A stretch of 64,000 nucleotides of DNA from RBG-13-51-18 sp963739395 (GCA_963739395.1 CAVUAE010000001.1:248001-312000), one strand, 5' to 3'; positions 34,516 to 44,800 are shown, counted from the stretch's first letter. The notes: a model not told the origin generated them from the sequence alone. Translations and numbers: made by a program.

Positions 34516-37119
34516 ATGATTAATAGTAAGTTGTCATCACACTGGTTAGTAATCATCCTACTGCTCATCATCTTCGGATTAGCGCTTTATCTCCGTATCG
34601 TTCCAATTTATGATAGCGTTTTTGTTGGTGATAACGTAAAATTTATTACCAATGATGCTTATTATTTTGTGCGCCAGGTTGACAATCTCGTACAGCATTT
34701 CCCTCATTACTCTTCTTTTGACCCATATTTGAATTACCCTACCGGTTTGCCACTAGGCCCTATGAACTTTTTTGTCTATCTCCTCGGTGGTATCACCTGG
34801 CTCCTCGGGATGGGCTCGCCGAGTACTCACATGTTGGATATCGTCAGCGCCTATTTACCAGCATTTCTTGGAGCGTTGACTGTAATCCCCGTATATTTTA
34901 TCGGTAAGGCCCTGTTCAACCGGAAAGTTGGTATCGTAGCAGCGGCGTTAATCGCCATTCTACCAGGAGAGTTCTTAGGCAGGACACTTCTCGGTGTAGC
35001 CGATAGGGATTCTCTTGAAATCCTGCTAACCACGTTAATAATGCTGTTTCTAATTCTAGCCGTAAAAAGTGCCCGGGATAAGCAATTGACCTTTCGCCGT
35101 TTAAATCCGCAACATCTGTCCGCATTTACTAAGCCTATTATCTACAGTCTGCTATCCGGCATCCTGCTTGGGCTTAGTATCCTCACTTGGAGGGGCTCTT
35201 TTCTCTTTGTTATAGTATTCCTTGCCTTCTTCGTTATCCAATCAATCATTCATTATGCTAAAAACGAGTCCTTTGCTTACATCAGCTTCGTCGGTATCGT
35301 GACTTTTCTCGTGGCGCTCTTGATAGTCGGGTCAATATCCCGCAGTCAGCTATGGTCGGCGGCTCTTGCTATTTCTCTATTCATACCGTTTGCTTTATCT
35401 GGATTATCATGGTTATTGCGGCGCTGGAAGGCAAAGCCCTTCTCTTACTTCATGGCAATCGTTGGTATTGGCCTGGTCGGTATTGGAATTCTCTATGGTG
35501 CCAATCCTTCCCTTTTCAAGTCCATATTGGACCAGTTCAGTGTCTTTATCCCGACAGGGACCTCGGCAACAATTACCGAGATGGGGTCTATCCTCTTTCC
35601 GACCGACCACTTCACGCTTGATGTTATTTGGAATAATTATACTACCGGTTTATTCCTAAGTATTATCGCTCTAGGTATACTTATATATCTCTCTTTCAAA
35701 CAAAACAATAGTAAACACATGTTTATCCTCGTGTGGAGCCTGATAACGCTGATTGCCACTCTGGTTTTACGCCGCATCGCTCCTTTCTTTGCCATCACCG
35801 TAGCCTTGTTAACCGGCTACTTGGTAATTATCCTCTACTACGCCTTCCGGTTCACGATTAACCATGTAACAAGAAAGAGCAACAGCTACATATCATCGCG
35901 GCTTTTAGAATTTATTGGCTTAAAGGCGCCAACTACGGTTACACCTTTAGTTGAGGTGTCTCCGCAACTTGATTATTATGAAACCCTTGGCGTTCCCAGA
36001 AATGCAACTCATAAGCAGATAAAGAAGGCTCATGTGAAGTTAGTCTACAAGTATTCAACCAGTAGCGAATTAACTGATGAAGGTAGGGAGAGGCTAAGGC
36101 AAATAGACCGAGCCTATTCTATACTCTCCGATAATCAAAAACGGGCTGCTTATGACCATTCGGAGTACGACGTGGCGGCGCAAGGGAAAGATAAAGCCAG
36201 AATACCCAAGAGAGGCGGATTCCAGGTAGCCAGTGTAATAAATATGGGCGTTGCCGGGCTAGCTATTTTCTTTCTTGTCTTTTTCCCTAACTTCAAACCA
36301 ATAACCATTACGATCAATCAGACAGCGTCACTTGCTCCAAGCGATGCTTGGTGTAACTCCCTTGCTTGGTTCAAGGACAACTCGCCGGAGCCTTTTGGCG
36401 ATGCTACCTTTTACTATGGCTTATATCAAACATCTTTCAACTATCCGGAAACCGCTTATGGAATAGCCGCATGGTGGGACTACGGCTATTGGATACTAAG
36501 GATTGGTCATCGCCTTCCCAATTGTGACCCGGGCGCGGGTGCCCGAGAATCAGTAGCACGCTTGTTCTTATCCCAAAGTGAAGCTTCAGCCGATGAGATA
36601 ATTGAACAACTGAACTCAAAATATATAATTCTCGACTATGATACAATAATTGGCAAAGTCAGTGACATAGCAATATATGCTGGTGATACTGGTTCTGAAA
36701 ATTACTTTGATATCTATTACCAGCCGAAAGAGACTAAACTTGTGCCCGTCCTACTTTTCTATCCTGAGTATTATCGCTCAATATCTACTAGACTCTATAA
36801 TTTTGATGGAGCTGAGGTGATCCCTCAAGAATCCAAAGTAATCTCTTATGAGCAAAAAATAAGCTCTGATGGTAAACCTTATAAAGAAATCACATCCGCA
36901 GAGTCCTTCTCGACTTATGAAGCAGCAATTGCCTTTGTTTCAAGCCAAAGGTCAGGCAACTATAAAATAGTCAGTGAAGATCCAATAATTAGTCCGATAC
37001 CACTGGAAGCCCTGAAACACTATAAGCTGATTCATAGCATCAGTAGCACCAAGATGCCAAGCTTTTATGTATATTCATCTCTAACCAATTCAGTGAAAAT
37101 CTTTGAATATATCCCATAA
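34516..37119 (+). CDS. AglB/STT3-type oligosaccharyltransferase with a J-like cytoplasmic insertion
   Basis: The 867-residue protein has about 12 transmembrane helices up to residue 455, a soluble segment, one more helix (about 575-597), and a C-terminal extracytoplasmic domain. Catalytic landmarks are present: FITNDAYYFVRQVDN in the first loop, GVADRDSLEILL, the TIXE-type motif ATITEMG, and WWDYG (about 653-657) in AAWWDYGYWILR, the STT3/AglB/PglB signature. The enzyme should move a lipid-linked glycan to Asn in N-X-S/T. Residues about 485-551 are a J domain by pattern (YYETLGVPRNATHKQIKKAH, ending RAYSILSDNQKRAAYDHS), but the HPD tripeptide is replaced (KYSTSSE), so Hsp70 stimulation is unlikely. 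Confidence 0.93.
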   Translation: MINSKLSSHWLVIILLLIIFGLALYLRIVPIYDSVFVGDNVKFITNDAYYFVRQVDNLVQHFPHYSSFDPYLNYPTGLPLGPMNFFVYLLGGITWLLGMGSPSTHMLDIVSAYLPAFLGALTVIPVYFIGKALFNRKVGIVAAALIAILPGEFLGRTLLGVADRDSLEILLTTLIMLFLILAVKSARDKQLTFRRLNPQHLSAFTKPIIYSLLSGILLGLSILTWRGSFLFVIVFLAFFVIQSIIHYAKNESFAYISFVGIVTFLVALLIVGSISRSQLWSAALAISLFIPFALSGLSWLLRRWKAKPFSYFMAIVGIGLVGIGILYGANPSLFKSILDQFSVFIPTGTSATITEMGSILFPTDHFTLDVIWNNYTTGLFLSIIALGILIYLSFKQNNSKHMFILVWSLITLIATLVLRRIAPFFAITVALLTGYLVIILYYAFRFTINHVTRKSNSYISSRLLEFIGLKAPTTVTPLVEVSPQLDYYETLGVPRNATHKQIKKAHVKLVYKYSTSSELTDEGRERLRQIDRAYSILSDNQKRAAYDHSEYDVAAQGKDKARIPKRGGFQVASVINMGVAGLAIFFLVFFPNFKPITITINQTASLAPSDAWCNSLAWFKDNSPEPFGDATFYYGLYQTSFNYPETAYGIAAWWDYGYWILRIGHRLPNCDPGAGARESVARLFLSQSEASADEIIEQLNSKYIILDYDTIIGKVSDIAIYAGDTGSENYFDIYYQPKETKLVPVLLFYPEYYRSISTRLYNFDGAEVIPQESKVISYEQKISSDGKPYKEITSAESFSTYEAAIAFVSSQRSGNYKIVSEDPIISPIPLEALKHYKLIHSISSTKMPSFYVYSSLTNSVKIFEYIP

Positions 37120-37170
37120 TGCTTATCCAATTTTAAAGGTAATATTTTAATCACTTCGTTACCCAGTCGT

Positions 37171-37199
37171 TTGACAACTCTAGAGCTGAAATCTATACT
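37171..37199 (+). promoter_or_regulatory. Promoter of the ABC exporter operon
   Basis: A perfect -35 TTGACA (37171-37176), a 17-bp spacer and -10 TATACT (37194-37199) predict a start about 53 nt before the permease ATG. Confidence 0.75.
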
Positions 37200-37258
37200 G
37201 ATACCCAGAGAAAACCCGTGATAACAAGAAACATGATAATGGTATTTGGCGACTGAAT

Positions 37259-38044
37259 ATGGCAGTATTTATCCGCCTTATCAAGACTATTTGGCAACGC
37301 CGTTCATTAATAGTTGAGCTTGTCAAACGTGAGGTGAAACTGCGTTACCGCGGCACATGGCTTGGTTTTTTATGGAGTCTGCTTAATCCCCTCATCATGA
37401 CTGTAGTTTATACTTTAGTCTTCGTCTTCTTCTTCCAGGTAAGCACTCCTAATTACTCCGTTTTCCTGTTTTGCGCATTATTGCCCTGGAACTGGTTTAG
37501 TGAAGCGACAATAACAGGAACGGATTGTTTTGTTAGCCATTCTGGGTTTGTACGCGATGCCATCTTCCCCACGTCAATTCTACCTGTTACTTCAATAGCA
37601 TCGAGCATGATGAACTATGTATTCTCTCTCCCAATTTTACTAATAGCGGTACTGGTATTCAGAGTTCCGCTTGGTTGGAGTTTGTTGGCTTTGCCTTTGA
37701 TTATGTTAGTGCAATTTTTGTTCACGCTGGGTATCGTTTACATCCTGGGGACATTTAACGTTTTCTTCCGTGATTTACGTTATATCGTGCAGAATCTGTT
37801 ATTAGCCCTATTTTTCTTGACCCCCATTATGTACGATGTTACCACCATCCCGCAACGTTTCTGGATTTTCCTTAAGTTAAACCCGATGGAGCATATAATC
37901 AATAACTATCGGAGCATTTTCTACTACAATACATGGCCCGACTGGGGAGATACCGGGATAGTCGTGGCTATCAGTCTTGTTCTCTTTGCTTTGGGTATCT
38001 GGGCTTTTGAGTCATATAGAGAGCGCTTTGCGGAGTATCTATGA
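37259..38044 (+). CDS. Polysaccharide ABC exporter permease (Wzm-like)
   Basis: The 261-residue protein is an ABC-2-type permease with six transmembrane helices. It opens with a cytoplasmic ELVKREVKLRYRGTWLGFLWS motif typical of O-antigen and teichoic-acid exporters, and contains NVFFRDLRYIVQNLL and PIMYDVTTIP. It overlaps the ATPase gene by 4 nt. The pair should export a polyprenyl-linked glycan across the cytoplasmic membrane, a flipping role like PglK or Wzm/Wzt. Confidence 0.93.
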   Translation: MAVFIRLIKTIWQRRSLIVELVKREVKLRYRGTWLGFLWSLLNPLIMTVVYTLVFVFFFQVSTPNYSVFLFCALLPWNWFSEATITGTDCFVSHSGFVRDAIFPTSILPVTSIASSMMNYVFSLPILLIAVLVFRVPLGWSLLALPLIMLVQFLFTLGIVYILGTFNVFFRDLRYIVQNLLLALFFLTPIMYDVTTIPQRFWIFLKLNPMEHIINNYRSIFYYNTWPDWGDTGIVVAISLVLFALGIWAFESYRERFAEYL

Positions 38045-38796
38045 GCGACGTTATAGTTTTAAAAAACGTAAGTAAAAGGTTTAAACGTCTGGCAGTTTCG
38101 GGACGAACCTCACTTAAGGATGCAATATTAAAAGGGCAGATTTTCCAGATGGGACGTACTACCGGATACGTAGAAGCTTTAAAGGATATTACTTTTTCCG
38201 TACCAGAGGCTACGGTACTCGGTATTATTGGTCCCAATGGAGCAGGTAAAAGCACGCTGCTGCGTATTCTCGCTGGTATTTACCATCCAACCTCGGGTAA
38301 GATCAATGTAAAAGGGCGTATTTCGGCATTACTAAGTCTGGGACTCGGTTTCCATTCTGAGTTTTCCGGACGAGAAAACATTATCATCAGCGGGTTGACT
38401 TTAGGTCTATCCCGTAAGCAAGTTAATGAAATTTCTGAAGAAATTATACACTTTGCTGAACTTGAAGATTTTATCGATGCACCAATGCGTACTTATTCTT
38501 CTGGTATGTACATGCGTCTGGCATTCTCCGTCTCCGTCAACATCAACCCGGATATCCTGCTTCTTGATGAAGTGCTGGCTGTCGGCGATGCCAATTTTTC
38601 CCAAAAGAGCCGGGCACGCATGGAAGAGTTCAAGAACAGCGGGAAGACCATCGTTCTCGCGTCACATGATCTAATTACAGTGGAGAACTGGTGCCAGCAG
38701 GCGCTATTCCTGTATGGCGGGCGGATACACAGCTTTGGCGACCCCAAGAAGGTTGTTGCCGATTACCGAACAATATCCGCGAACATGCCCCACTAA
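38041..38796 (+). CDS. Polysaccharide ABC exporter ATPase (Wzt-like, no glycan-binding tail)
   Basis: The 251-residue protein has Walker A GPNGAGKST (64-72), a GRISALLSLGLGFHSEFSGR segment characteristic of the Wzt/TagH group, the signature YSSGM and Walker B ILLLDEVLAVGD. It ends at about 250 residues, so it lacks the C-terminal carbohydrate-binding domain that dictates O-antigen specificity in long Wzt proteins. This suggests export of a short or capped oligosaccharide without chain-end recognition. It is translationally coupled to the permease. Confidence 0.93.
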   Translation: MSDVIVLKNVSKRFKRLAVSGRTSLKDAILKGQIFQMGRTTGYVEALKDITFSVPEATVLGIIGPNGAGKSTLLRILAGIYHPTSGKINVKGRISALLSLGLGFHSEFSGRENIIISGLTLGLSRKQVNEISEEIIHFAELEDFIDAPMRTYSSGMYMRLAFSVSVNINPDILLLDEVLAVGDANFSQKSRARMEEFKNSGKTIVLASHDLITVENWCQQALFLYGGRIHSFGDPKKVVADYRTISANMPH

Positions 38797-38830
38797 AAAA
38801 ATCGTAATTAAGGTGTATTGGTTAATCGTA

Positions 38831-39952
38831 ATGAAGATTCTTTATTGTGTTACAGGCGCTACTTTCGGAGGAGCGGCCGCTCATGTGCTTAGCCTAATGC
38901 AAGCCGATGTCAAAGCTGGGCATATTGTGGGTCTGGTTGCTGCTCCAGAACCCCGTTTGATGTCAGAAGCAAAGAAAATTAACGTACAAATTTTCCCTAA
39001 TCCTCATTTTGTTTTTAGAATACAGCCCTTCCAAGACATCCAGGCAATCTGGCCAGTATTTCAGGCGGTGAGAAAATTCAACCCTGATATTATTTCGGCA
39101 CACTCAACCAAGGCAGGTTATGCTGCTCGTCTCACTGGTATGTTTCTCAGAAAAACGGTAGTTTTTACCGCTCACGGTTGGCCATTCACTGAGGGACGCG
39201 GCTCTTGGCAGAGGTACCTTTTAGCTTATATTGAGCGCTTAGCTGCTATAGTAACAGCAACTATTATCTGCGTCTCTGCCCATGACCGTGAGTTAGCCTT
39301 GAAATTTAAAATAGCACCTCCTAAAAAGCTAATACTAATTCATAACGGTGTGGACCCTACACCCTTGCTTAAAGCCAAAGGTGATAAAATACGCCGGGAA
39401 TTCGGACTGGGTAAGATACCGGTACTCGCTATGGTAGGTCGGCTGACGCTGGCGAAAGACCCCTTAACGTTACTAGAGGCTTGCCGACGACTCAAGACCA
39501 ACTTTAAGTTATTAATGGTTGGGGATGGCGAATTACGCACTAAAGCAGAGGAATTCGCCGCTCGCAACAATCTACGTGATAAAGTCACCTTCACCGGAGA
39601 GAGGTATGATATACCGGAGATTTTAGCCGCTAGTAATATCTTTGTTCTTGACTCTCGTTGGGAAGGATTCCCCCTGGTCATTATTGAGGCCGCAATAGCT
39701 GGGCTGCCCGTAGTCGCCTCAAGGGTTGGCGGTATACCGGAGCTGATTAACGACGGGGTTACCGGTTTTTTAGTTCCACCGAGGAATTCACAGGCACTGA
39801 CAGGTGTACTCCAGAAGCTCCTTGATGATGTGAACCTACGCCAACGGATAGGGTCGGCTGCCCGTGAAAAAGCCCTCCGCGACTTTACTTATGAACGTAT
39901 GTTGACAAAAACACAACAGATATATAAGGATATTCTCAAGAATACAGCTTGA
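38831..39952 (+). CDS. GT4 family glycosyltransferase
   Basis: I start the protein at the ATG at 38831 (MKILYCVTGATFGGAAAHVL), which begins at the conserved first strand; a longer frame opens at 38714 but would overlap the ATPase gene by 83 nt and add 39 unconvincing residues. The 373-residue product has VFTAHGWPF, IICVSAHDRELAL, LILIHNGVDP, LAMVGRLTLAKDPLTLLEA and SRWEGFPLVIIEAAIAGLPVVAS (EX7E). It is a retaining GT of the capsular/EPS type. Confidence 0.92.
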   Translation: MKILYCVTGATFGGAAAHVLSLMQADVKAGHIVGLVAAPEPRLMSEAKKINVQIFPNPHFVFRIQPFQDIQAIWPVFQAVRKFNPDIISAHSTKAGYAARLTGMFLRKTVVFTAHGWPFTEGRGSWQRYLLAYIERLAAIVTATIICVSAHDRELALKFKIAPPKKLILIHNGVDPTPLLKAKGDKIRREFGLGKIPVLAMVGRLTLAKDPLTLLEACRRLKTNFKLLMVGDGELRTKAEEFAARNNLRDKVTFTGERYDIPEILAASNIFVLDSRWEGFPLVIIEAAIAGLPVVASRVGGIPELINDGVTGFLVPPRNSQALTGVLQKLLDDVNLRQRIGSAAREKALRDFTYERMLTKTQQIYKDILKNTA

Positions 39953-39973
39953 GATACAAGGTATTAAAAGATA

Positions 39974-40936
39974 GTGATTATATTATCGTTCGTGTGCGCT
40001 TTGGCAGCAAGTTTTTTCAGCTTTCCTTTAGTGATTCCGCGATTGATTAGGGCTGGTATTATCGGCAAAGACCTGAACAAGCCGGGACAGCCCAAGGTTG
40101 CGGAAATCGGCGGGCTGGTAACTATCGCCGGCTTCAGCGTCGGTATTCTCCTTATAATTACTCTTAAGACTTTCACCGACCAATTCAATGTAATCAATCT
40201 TCAGTATTTACTGGCAGCGTTATCGACTGTACTAATCGCTGTGTTAATAGGTGTTGTTGATGACTTCATCTCACTTAGGCAATGGGTCAAGGCAATAACA
40301 CCAATATTCAGTGCCCTGCCCTTAATAGCTGTAAAGGCAGGTGATACGTCCATTGGTATTCCGTTTTTAGGTCAGATTGATGTCGGTATTGTTTATACGC
40401 TGGTTCTCGTGCCTATCGGCGTTACCGTAGCTGCCAACGGAGTTAACATGTTGGCCGGATTCAACGGACTGGAAACAGGGATGGGTCTGGTAGGCATGGC
40501 AGCATTGACGATTATCGCCTTACGCCTCGGCGAGAACACCGCTCTCGTTATTTTACTAGCGGCTCTTGGCGCCCTTCTAGCTACACTCCGCTATAACTGG
40601 TACCCTGCTAAGGTATTCATTGGGGACGCCGGTACCTTCAGCATCGGGGCGATTATGGCGACGGCAGTAATCATCGGCAACTTCGAACTGGCTGGAGTCA
40701 TCGTTATGATTCCCCATGCCGTAGATTTTTTTATAAAGGCAACCAATCATTTCCCGAGCCAAGGCTGGGAGGGGAAGTACCAAGAAGGCAAACTATATTG
40801 TCCAACACCAAAGCCGAAGGGACTCGCACAATTGATAATGAAGCTTACGGGCGGTGTTAGTGAAAGGAACCTGACGCTGATTTTAATCGCTACCGAAGCT
40901 ATCTTCGGTGGCATTGCCATCTGGTTGTTCAGTTAA
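39974..40936 (+). CDS. Polyprenyl-phosphate HexNAc-1-phosphate transferase (Alg7/AglH-like)
   Basis: The 320-residue integral membrane protein with a GTG start has about 10 helices. It shows the GPT/MraY family Asp pair (GVVDDFISLRQWVK), NGVNMLAGFNGLETGMG, and NWYPAKVFIGDAGTFSIG (catalytic Asp loop). The NxxNxLAGxNGLE form is that of eukaryotic ALG7/DPAGT1 and archaeal AglH enzymes rather than bacterial WecA/MraY. It would start lipid-linked oligosaccharide synthesis by moving HexNAc-1-phosphate onto a polyprenyl phosphate. It lies 21 nt after the GT4 gene, in the same unit as the exporter. Confidence 0.9.
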   Translation: MIILSFVCALAASFFSFPLVIPRLIRAGIIGKDLNKPGQPKVAEIGGLVTIAGFSVGILLIITLKTFTDQFNVINLQYLLAALSTVLIAVLIGVVDDFISLRQWVKAITPIFSALPLIAVKAGDTSIGIPFLGQIDVGIVYTLVLVPIGVTVAANGVNMLAGFNGLETGMGLVGMAALTIIALRLGENTALVILLAALGALLATLRYNWYPAKVFIGDAGTFSIGAIMATAVIIGNFELAGVIVMIPHAVDFFIKATNHFPSQGWEGKYQEGKLYCPTPKPKGLAQLIMKLTGGVSERNLTLILIATEAIFGGIAIWLFS

Positions 40937-41463
40937 TATTTGGTTGAAATGTGTCGGGGAGAACGTCTGAATTTACGGTCAAATTTCTTCAATACCAGCC
41001 AGGCACAGAATGTGGCAATAAACGCGATAAAAATACTTGCTACAATATCGATCGGATAGTGAAGATAAGCCATTATCCTGGCAACACCCACCAAAATCCC
41101 CAACACCCCTAGCAGAATGCCCAATTTACGCCGGTAAACGAAGATTACTGCCGCGGCAACCATGGCTATTAGAGTGTGGTCTGAAGGAAAACCATTATTC
41201 GGCTGGTGAGAAATCAGCGGCTCAATATGCTCCACAACAAAGGGTCGGGTGTCGTAATACAGGATTCCCGCGATGTACGCTATTAGTAAAGCAATGCCAA
41301 AGGAGAGAATTGCCAGCTTGATGATGCTCCACCATGTCGATTTTTCGGATAAGATAATAGCTACGATTGCTATCAGCCCCACAACAATAATGAGATACTG
41401 GCCAGTAATAGCAATAAATACGGACATAATCGTTATTATGGCATGTACGAAATTATCATACAA
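40933..41463 (-). CDS. PAP2-family membrane phosphatase
   Basis: The 176-residue protein has five to six transmembrane helices. The PAP2 signature is split as expected: KSTW..., NNGFPSDHTLIAMVAAA (PSGH-like motif with the catalytic His) and ARIMAYLHYPIDIVAS (second motif with R, H, D). Relatives dephosphorylate undecaprenyl or dolichyl pyrophosphate, which recycles the carrier after glycan transfer. It is convergent with the HexNAc-1-P transferase gene, sharing 4 nt at the 3' ends. Confidence 0.9.
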   Translation of the reverse strand: MYDNFVHAIITIMSVFIAITGQYLIIVVGLIAIVAIILSEKSTWWSIIKLAILSFGIALLIAYIAGILYYDTRPFVVEHIEPLISHQPNNGFPSDHTLIAMVAAAVIFVYRRKLGILLGVLGILVGVARIMAYLHYPIDIVASIFIAFIATFCAWLVLKKFDRKFRRSPRHISTKY

Positions 41464-41861
41464 ATAACTTCACAACTTGATACCAGAATTTTTAATAGCT
41501 ACTACTTATTAAATTTTTATACATTTTTACAAAAGCTTTATATAACACCTTTGGCATTTATAAACAAAATATTGACATCGAGACTAAACTAGTGTTTAAT
41601 ACGTGTAGAGAACATTACATAAGTCCTAGATGAGCTAGTACTAAAGGATAGCTTAAATTAAATTGAAGAAAATTTTGTTATCGGTAGTAAAAATTCCTAT
41701 TCCCGCAAGTCTTCCTCTAAAAACATCCCTAGGCGATAGCGGTTAAATCACCATCTCTTTTACCCATAGCAGGCGAGTTTATACTTTTTTACGGTTGATT
41801 TTTGTTATTACGTGATTAATAAGTATAGAGAAAATTAGAGTATATGTTGGAGGAGTGGCAG
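41464..41861 (+). other. Intergenic region with a long 5' leader for the giant surface protein gene
   Basis: No gene is visible here. The predicted start near 41607 leaves about 255 nt of leader before the ATG at 41862. The leader contains pieces such as CCCGCAAG, GGCGATAGCGG and a pyrimidine-rich stretch, but I could not fit it to any riboswitch family that I know. The GGAGGAG ribosome binding site at 41849-41855 fixes the downstream start. Confidence 0.6.
41572..41600 (+). promoter_or_regulatory. Promoter of the giant surface protein gene
   Basis: A perfect -35 TTGACA (41572-41577), a 17-bp spacer and -10 TTTAAT (41595-41600). Confidence 0.7.
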
Positions 41862-44800
41862 ATGAAGAGGAAAATATTTGTTTTTGGCATTTTAATTGCC
41901 GTAATAATGGCGGTGTGTGCCAGTCTGGCAATCGCGATACCGGCTTCGGCATTGGAGCCGATTAGCAGCGTAATTGAAGTCAGTCAGCCGGTTCAGCTAA
42001 CCAATGACGGATATTATGAACGTGGCCAGTCCATCGTTTATGATGGGGCAAACTACTGGCTGTTTTACGGTCAGTCGGCAAGCTATACGGGCACTTATCA
42101 GAGCGGTGGGAATCCCGATGGCAACGACTATGTACTCTATTACAAGAAAGCTACCACGGTCGCCGGTCTAGCCTCCGCTGACGCGACGGCCGTCAGTTGT
42201 GGCACGATACAACCTACTGGTATTTTTAACGGAGAAACCGGTGCGGCATATTATGATGGTAAAGTATGGGCTTTTGCCCCTATTGCAGACCCGGAGTATC
42301 CAGGTAGAGAAGCCCTCTACGGCTGGTATTATAATACTGACGCCAGTAGCTGGACAGCCGTCGGGCCCTTCTGGGATAACAAGTCGCGCGGTTCTCTCCA
42401 CCATGCTGAGATTAACTTTGATGGTGAACTGTGGATTGCTGAAGGAGCGGCAGATGGTGATGTCACCACACGGCACGGGAATCCGGATAACCAGACAATG
42501 CTAGACTGGGCGGATAGCCAAATCACTGCAACAGGCTTTGGTGGTGGCGGTGGCATTATACATTTCTTTGTCAACGGTGGAGAACTTTACCTGGCAGGCC
42601 TAAAGTGTACCGAACCAAAAGCAAACATAATCTACCAATATAATACAGAATATGATGCATGGGATGAAATTGCCAATGTACCTTCAAGTGGCTGGGACCC
42701 GACTTTATTTAAGGTAGGTAGAGACTATGTCTTTACCCAAGCTCCTTCGACGGGCAGCGGTGCTAGTACACGACAGTACAATATATCGTGGTCCAGCAAT
42801 ACTCTAGACAATATTTTCACTAATGGCTCCGTAGCGACTACAGAGGGAAAGTATGGAACCAACACCTGGACGGATATGTGGCCCATTGGCTTCACCGCAG
42901 AAGGGCACAGTTATTTGTTCTTTACGTCTGAACGTAATCCTGATAACCCAAGTTCGGAGATTGCAGGAAATATCTGGTACTTGCCGGTTAACTGGGATGT
43001 CTTTAATAACCATTATACCTATATACAAGAAGCGGTTAATGCCGCTGCGCCCGTTGATACTATTAACGTGGCAGCGGGGACATATCCAGAGGCTTTAAAT
43101 CTGGGTAGTAAATCATTAACTATCCAGGGAGCAGGTGTAGATGCAACCATAATAGACGCACATACGTTTACAGGATATGCTGTACAAAACTTTGGAAATT
43201 CTTCGACCATCTCGGGACTGACGTTAATCGGGACTGGCACTGGGACTAGTAGTTATGGTTTCAAAGTTTCTCACGTAAACGACATCACTTTTAGCAATGT
43301 AAAAGTTATAAACTCTTATAAAACTGCTTTCGATTTAAATACAGTCACTGGGGCGAATCTGAATGATATACAAGCCATAAATACTGCTAGTGGCTTTGGG
43401 TTAATGATATTGGATTCAAATAACATTAATGTCAATAATATTAGCACAAACGGCAACGCATGGGGTGGTGTAAGCGTCCAGACAAAGGGCGGACACACAG
43501 ACACGATTTCTTTCAGCGGAACTTTTAACGCTCAAGAGAGTATTCCTCTCTTACTTGAACAAGACCCGCCGAATTACTACGACATAACAGACGTAACAAT
43601 TCCAGATAATTTAGAATATGCCGTTTACGCTTACCGGGCACCGGACAACTACAAACAGACTTTCTATAAGGCAACTTTAAATGATGCCAAGACACTTGCC
43701 TTGTCTCTAAAGGCAGCGACAGCGCCTACTTATTCTAAAATCGCTATCTTTGATGTTGCGGAAGCAAATTATTACGTAATCGAGGGATTTAAAATACAAG
43801 ACGCCATCGATGCCGCTACCGCAGGCGATACTATCAATGTGGGGGCGGGGACGTATAACGAGACAATCGAAATTAACAAATCCGTAACTCTGCTCGGCGC
43901 GAAACACGATGTAGACCCCGCCGGCAGCACCGACCGCGGCGGTGAATCTATCATTGTCAGCGGTGTGCGTTTGCGGGTTACTACTGCTGGCGCTACACTG
44001 AATGGTTTCAAGCTAACAGGTGGCGACTCCAGCGTTACCATAGATGTCATAGCTCATAATGTCAATATCAACTACAACATTCTTGAAAATGTGCCTGCAA
44101 TTAGAGCCATTCAACTCTACCAGGCCGACGGTACCTACGTTGGTTATAATACCATCAGCGGCGCTGCCGGATGCGGTATCATGACTATGGAGAACAGCAA
44201 CGTAGTCATTGAATACAATCATATTATTAACTGCACGCAAGCCGGCATTGAGGCCGTGAATCATGTCGGCACGGGGATAGTAATCACTCACAACACCATC
44301 ACCAATCCCGGTGAGAAGGGTGTCAACTATTGGGCTGGCATAGGGGGTTTAATCTCCTTCAATACCATCACCGGCTCCAACTGGGAAGGTATCTTCACCG
44401 ACGCGGCGGAGACGGAAATCCGTAATAATATCCTCCACCAATGTCATAACGGAGTTCTTGAAGCAGACGGCTTGGGCGATTGGGACTATGCCTCAATTCA
44501 TCTGGAACCGACGGCAACGGACTGCATTATCGACGGCAATATAGTCTCCGACGGCATTAACGGCATCCAGACCTTGGCTAATAACACTAGGATTACGAAC
44601 AACGAGATATACAGTATGGGACTCACCTACGCGGATGAAAAGGTCGTCGGCGACCGCACCTATAAGAACTCCGCTATCCTGATAGGCAGCAACTGGGGCA
44701 GTCCGAGCGATATCGACCCGACCGGGATAGTGATTGAGAAGAACAATATCCATAGTAACTACTGTGGGTTGTTCTACAGCCCCGACCTCCACCACGGTGT

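Noticed and set aside
34520..34700. STT3-like protein as a Campylobacter-type PglB
   Set aside because: WWDYG is shared by all, but the TIXE-type motif, the neighbouring Alg7/AglH-like transferase and the absence of bacillosamine genes point away from the Pgl system; a phylogeny would be needed to settle it.
38714..38830. Longer N-terminus for the GT4 gene starting inside the ABC ATPase gene
   Set aside because: It adds 39 residues without GT features and would overlap the ATPase by 83 nt; the ATG at 38831 begins exactly at the conserved first strand.
41607..41861. Cyclic di-GMP or other riboswitch in the giant-gene leader
   Set aside because: The conserved core sequences of the classes I know are not present.
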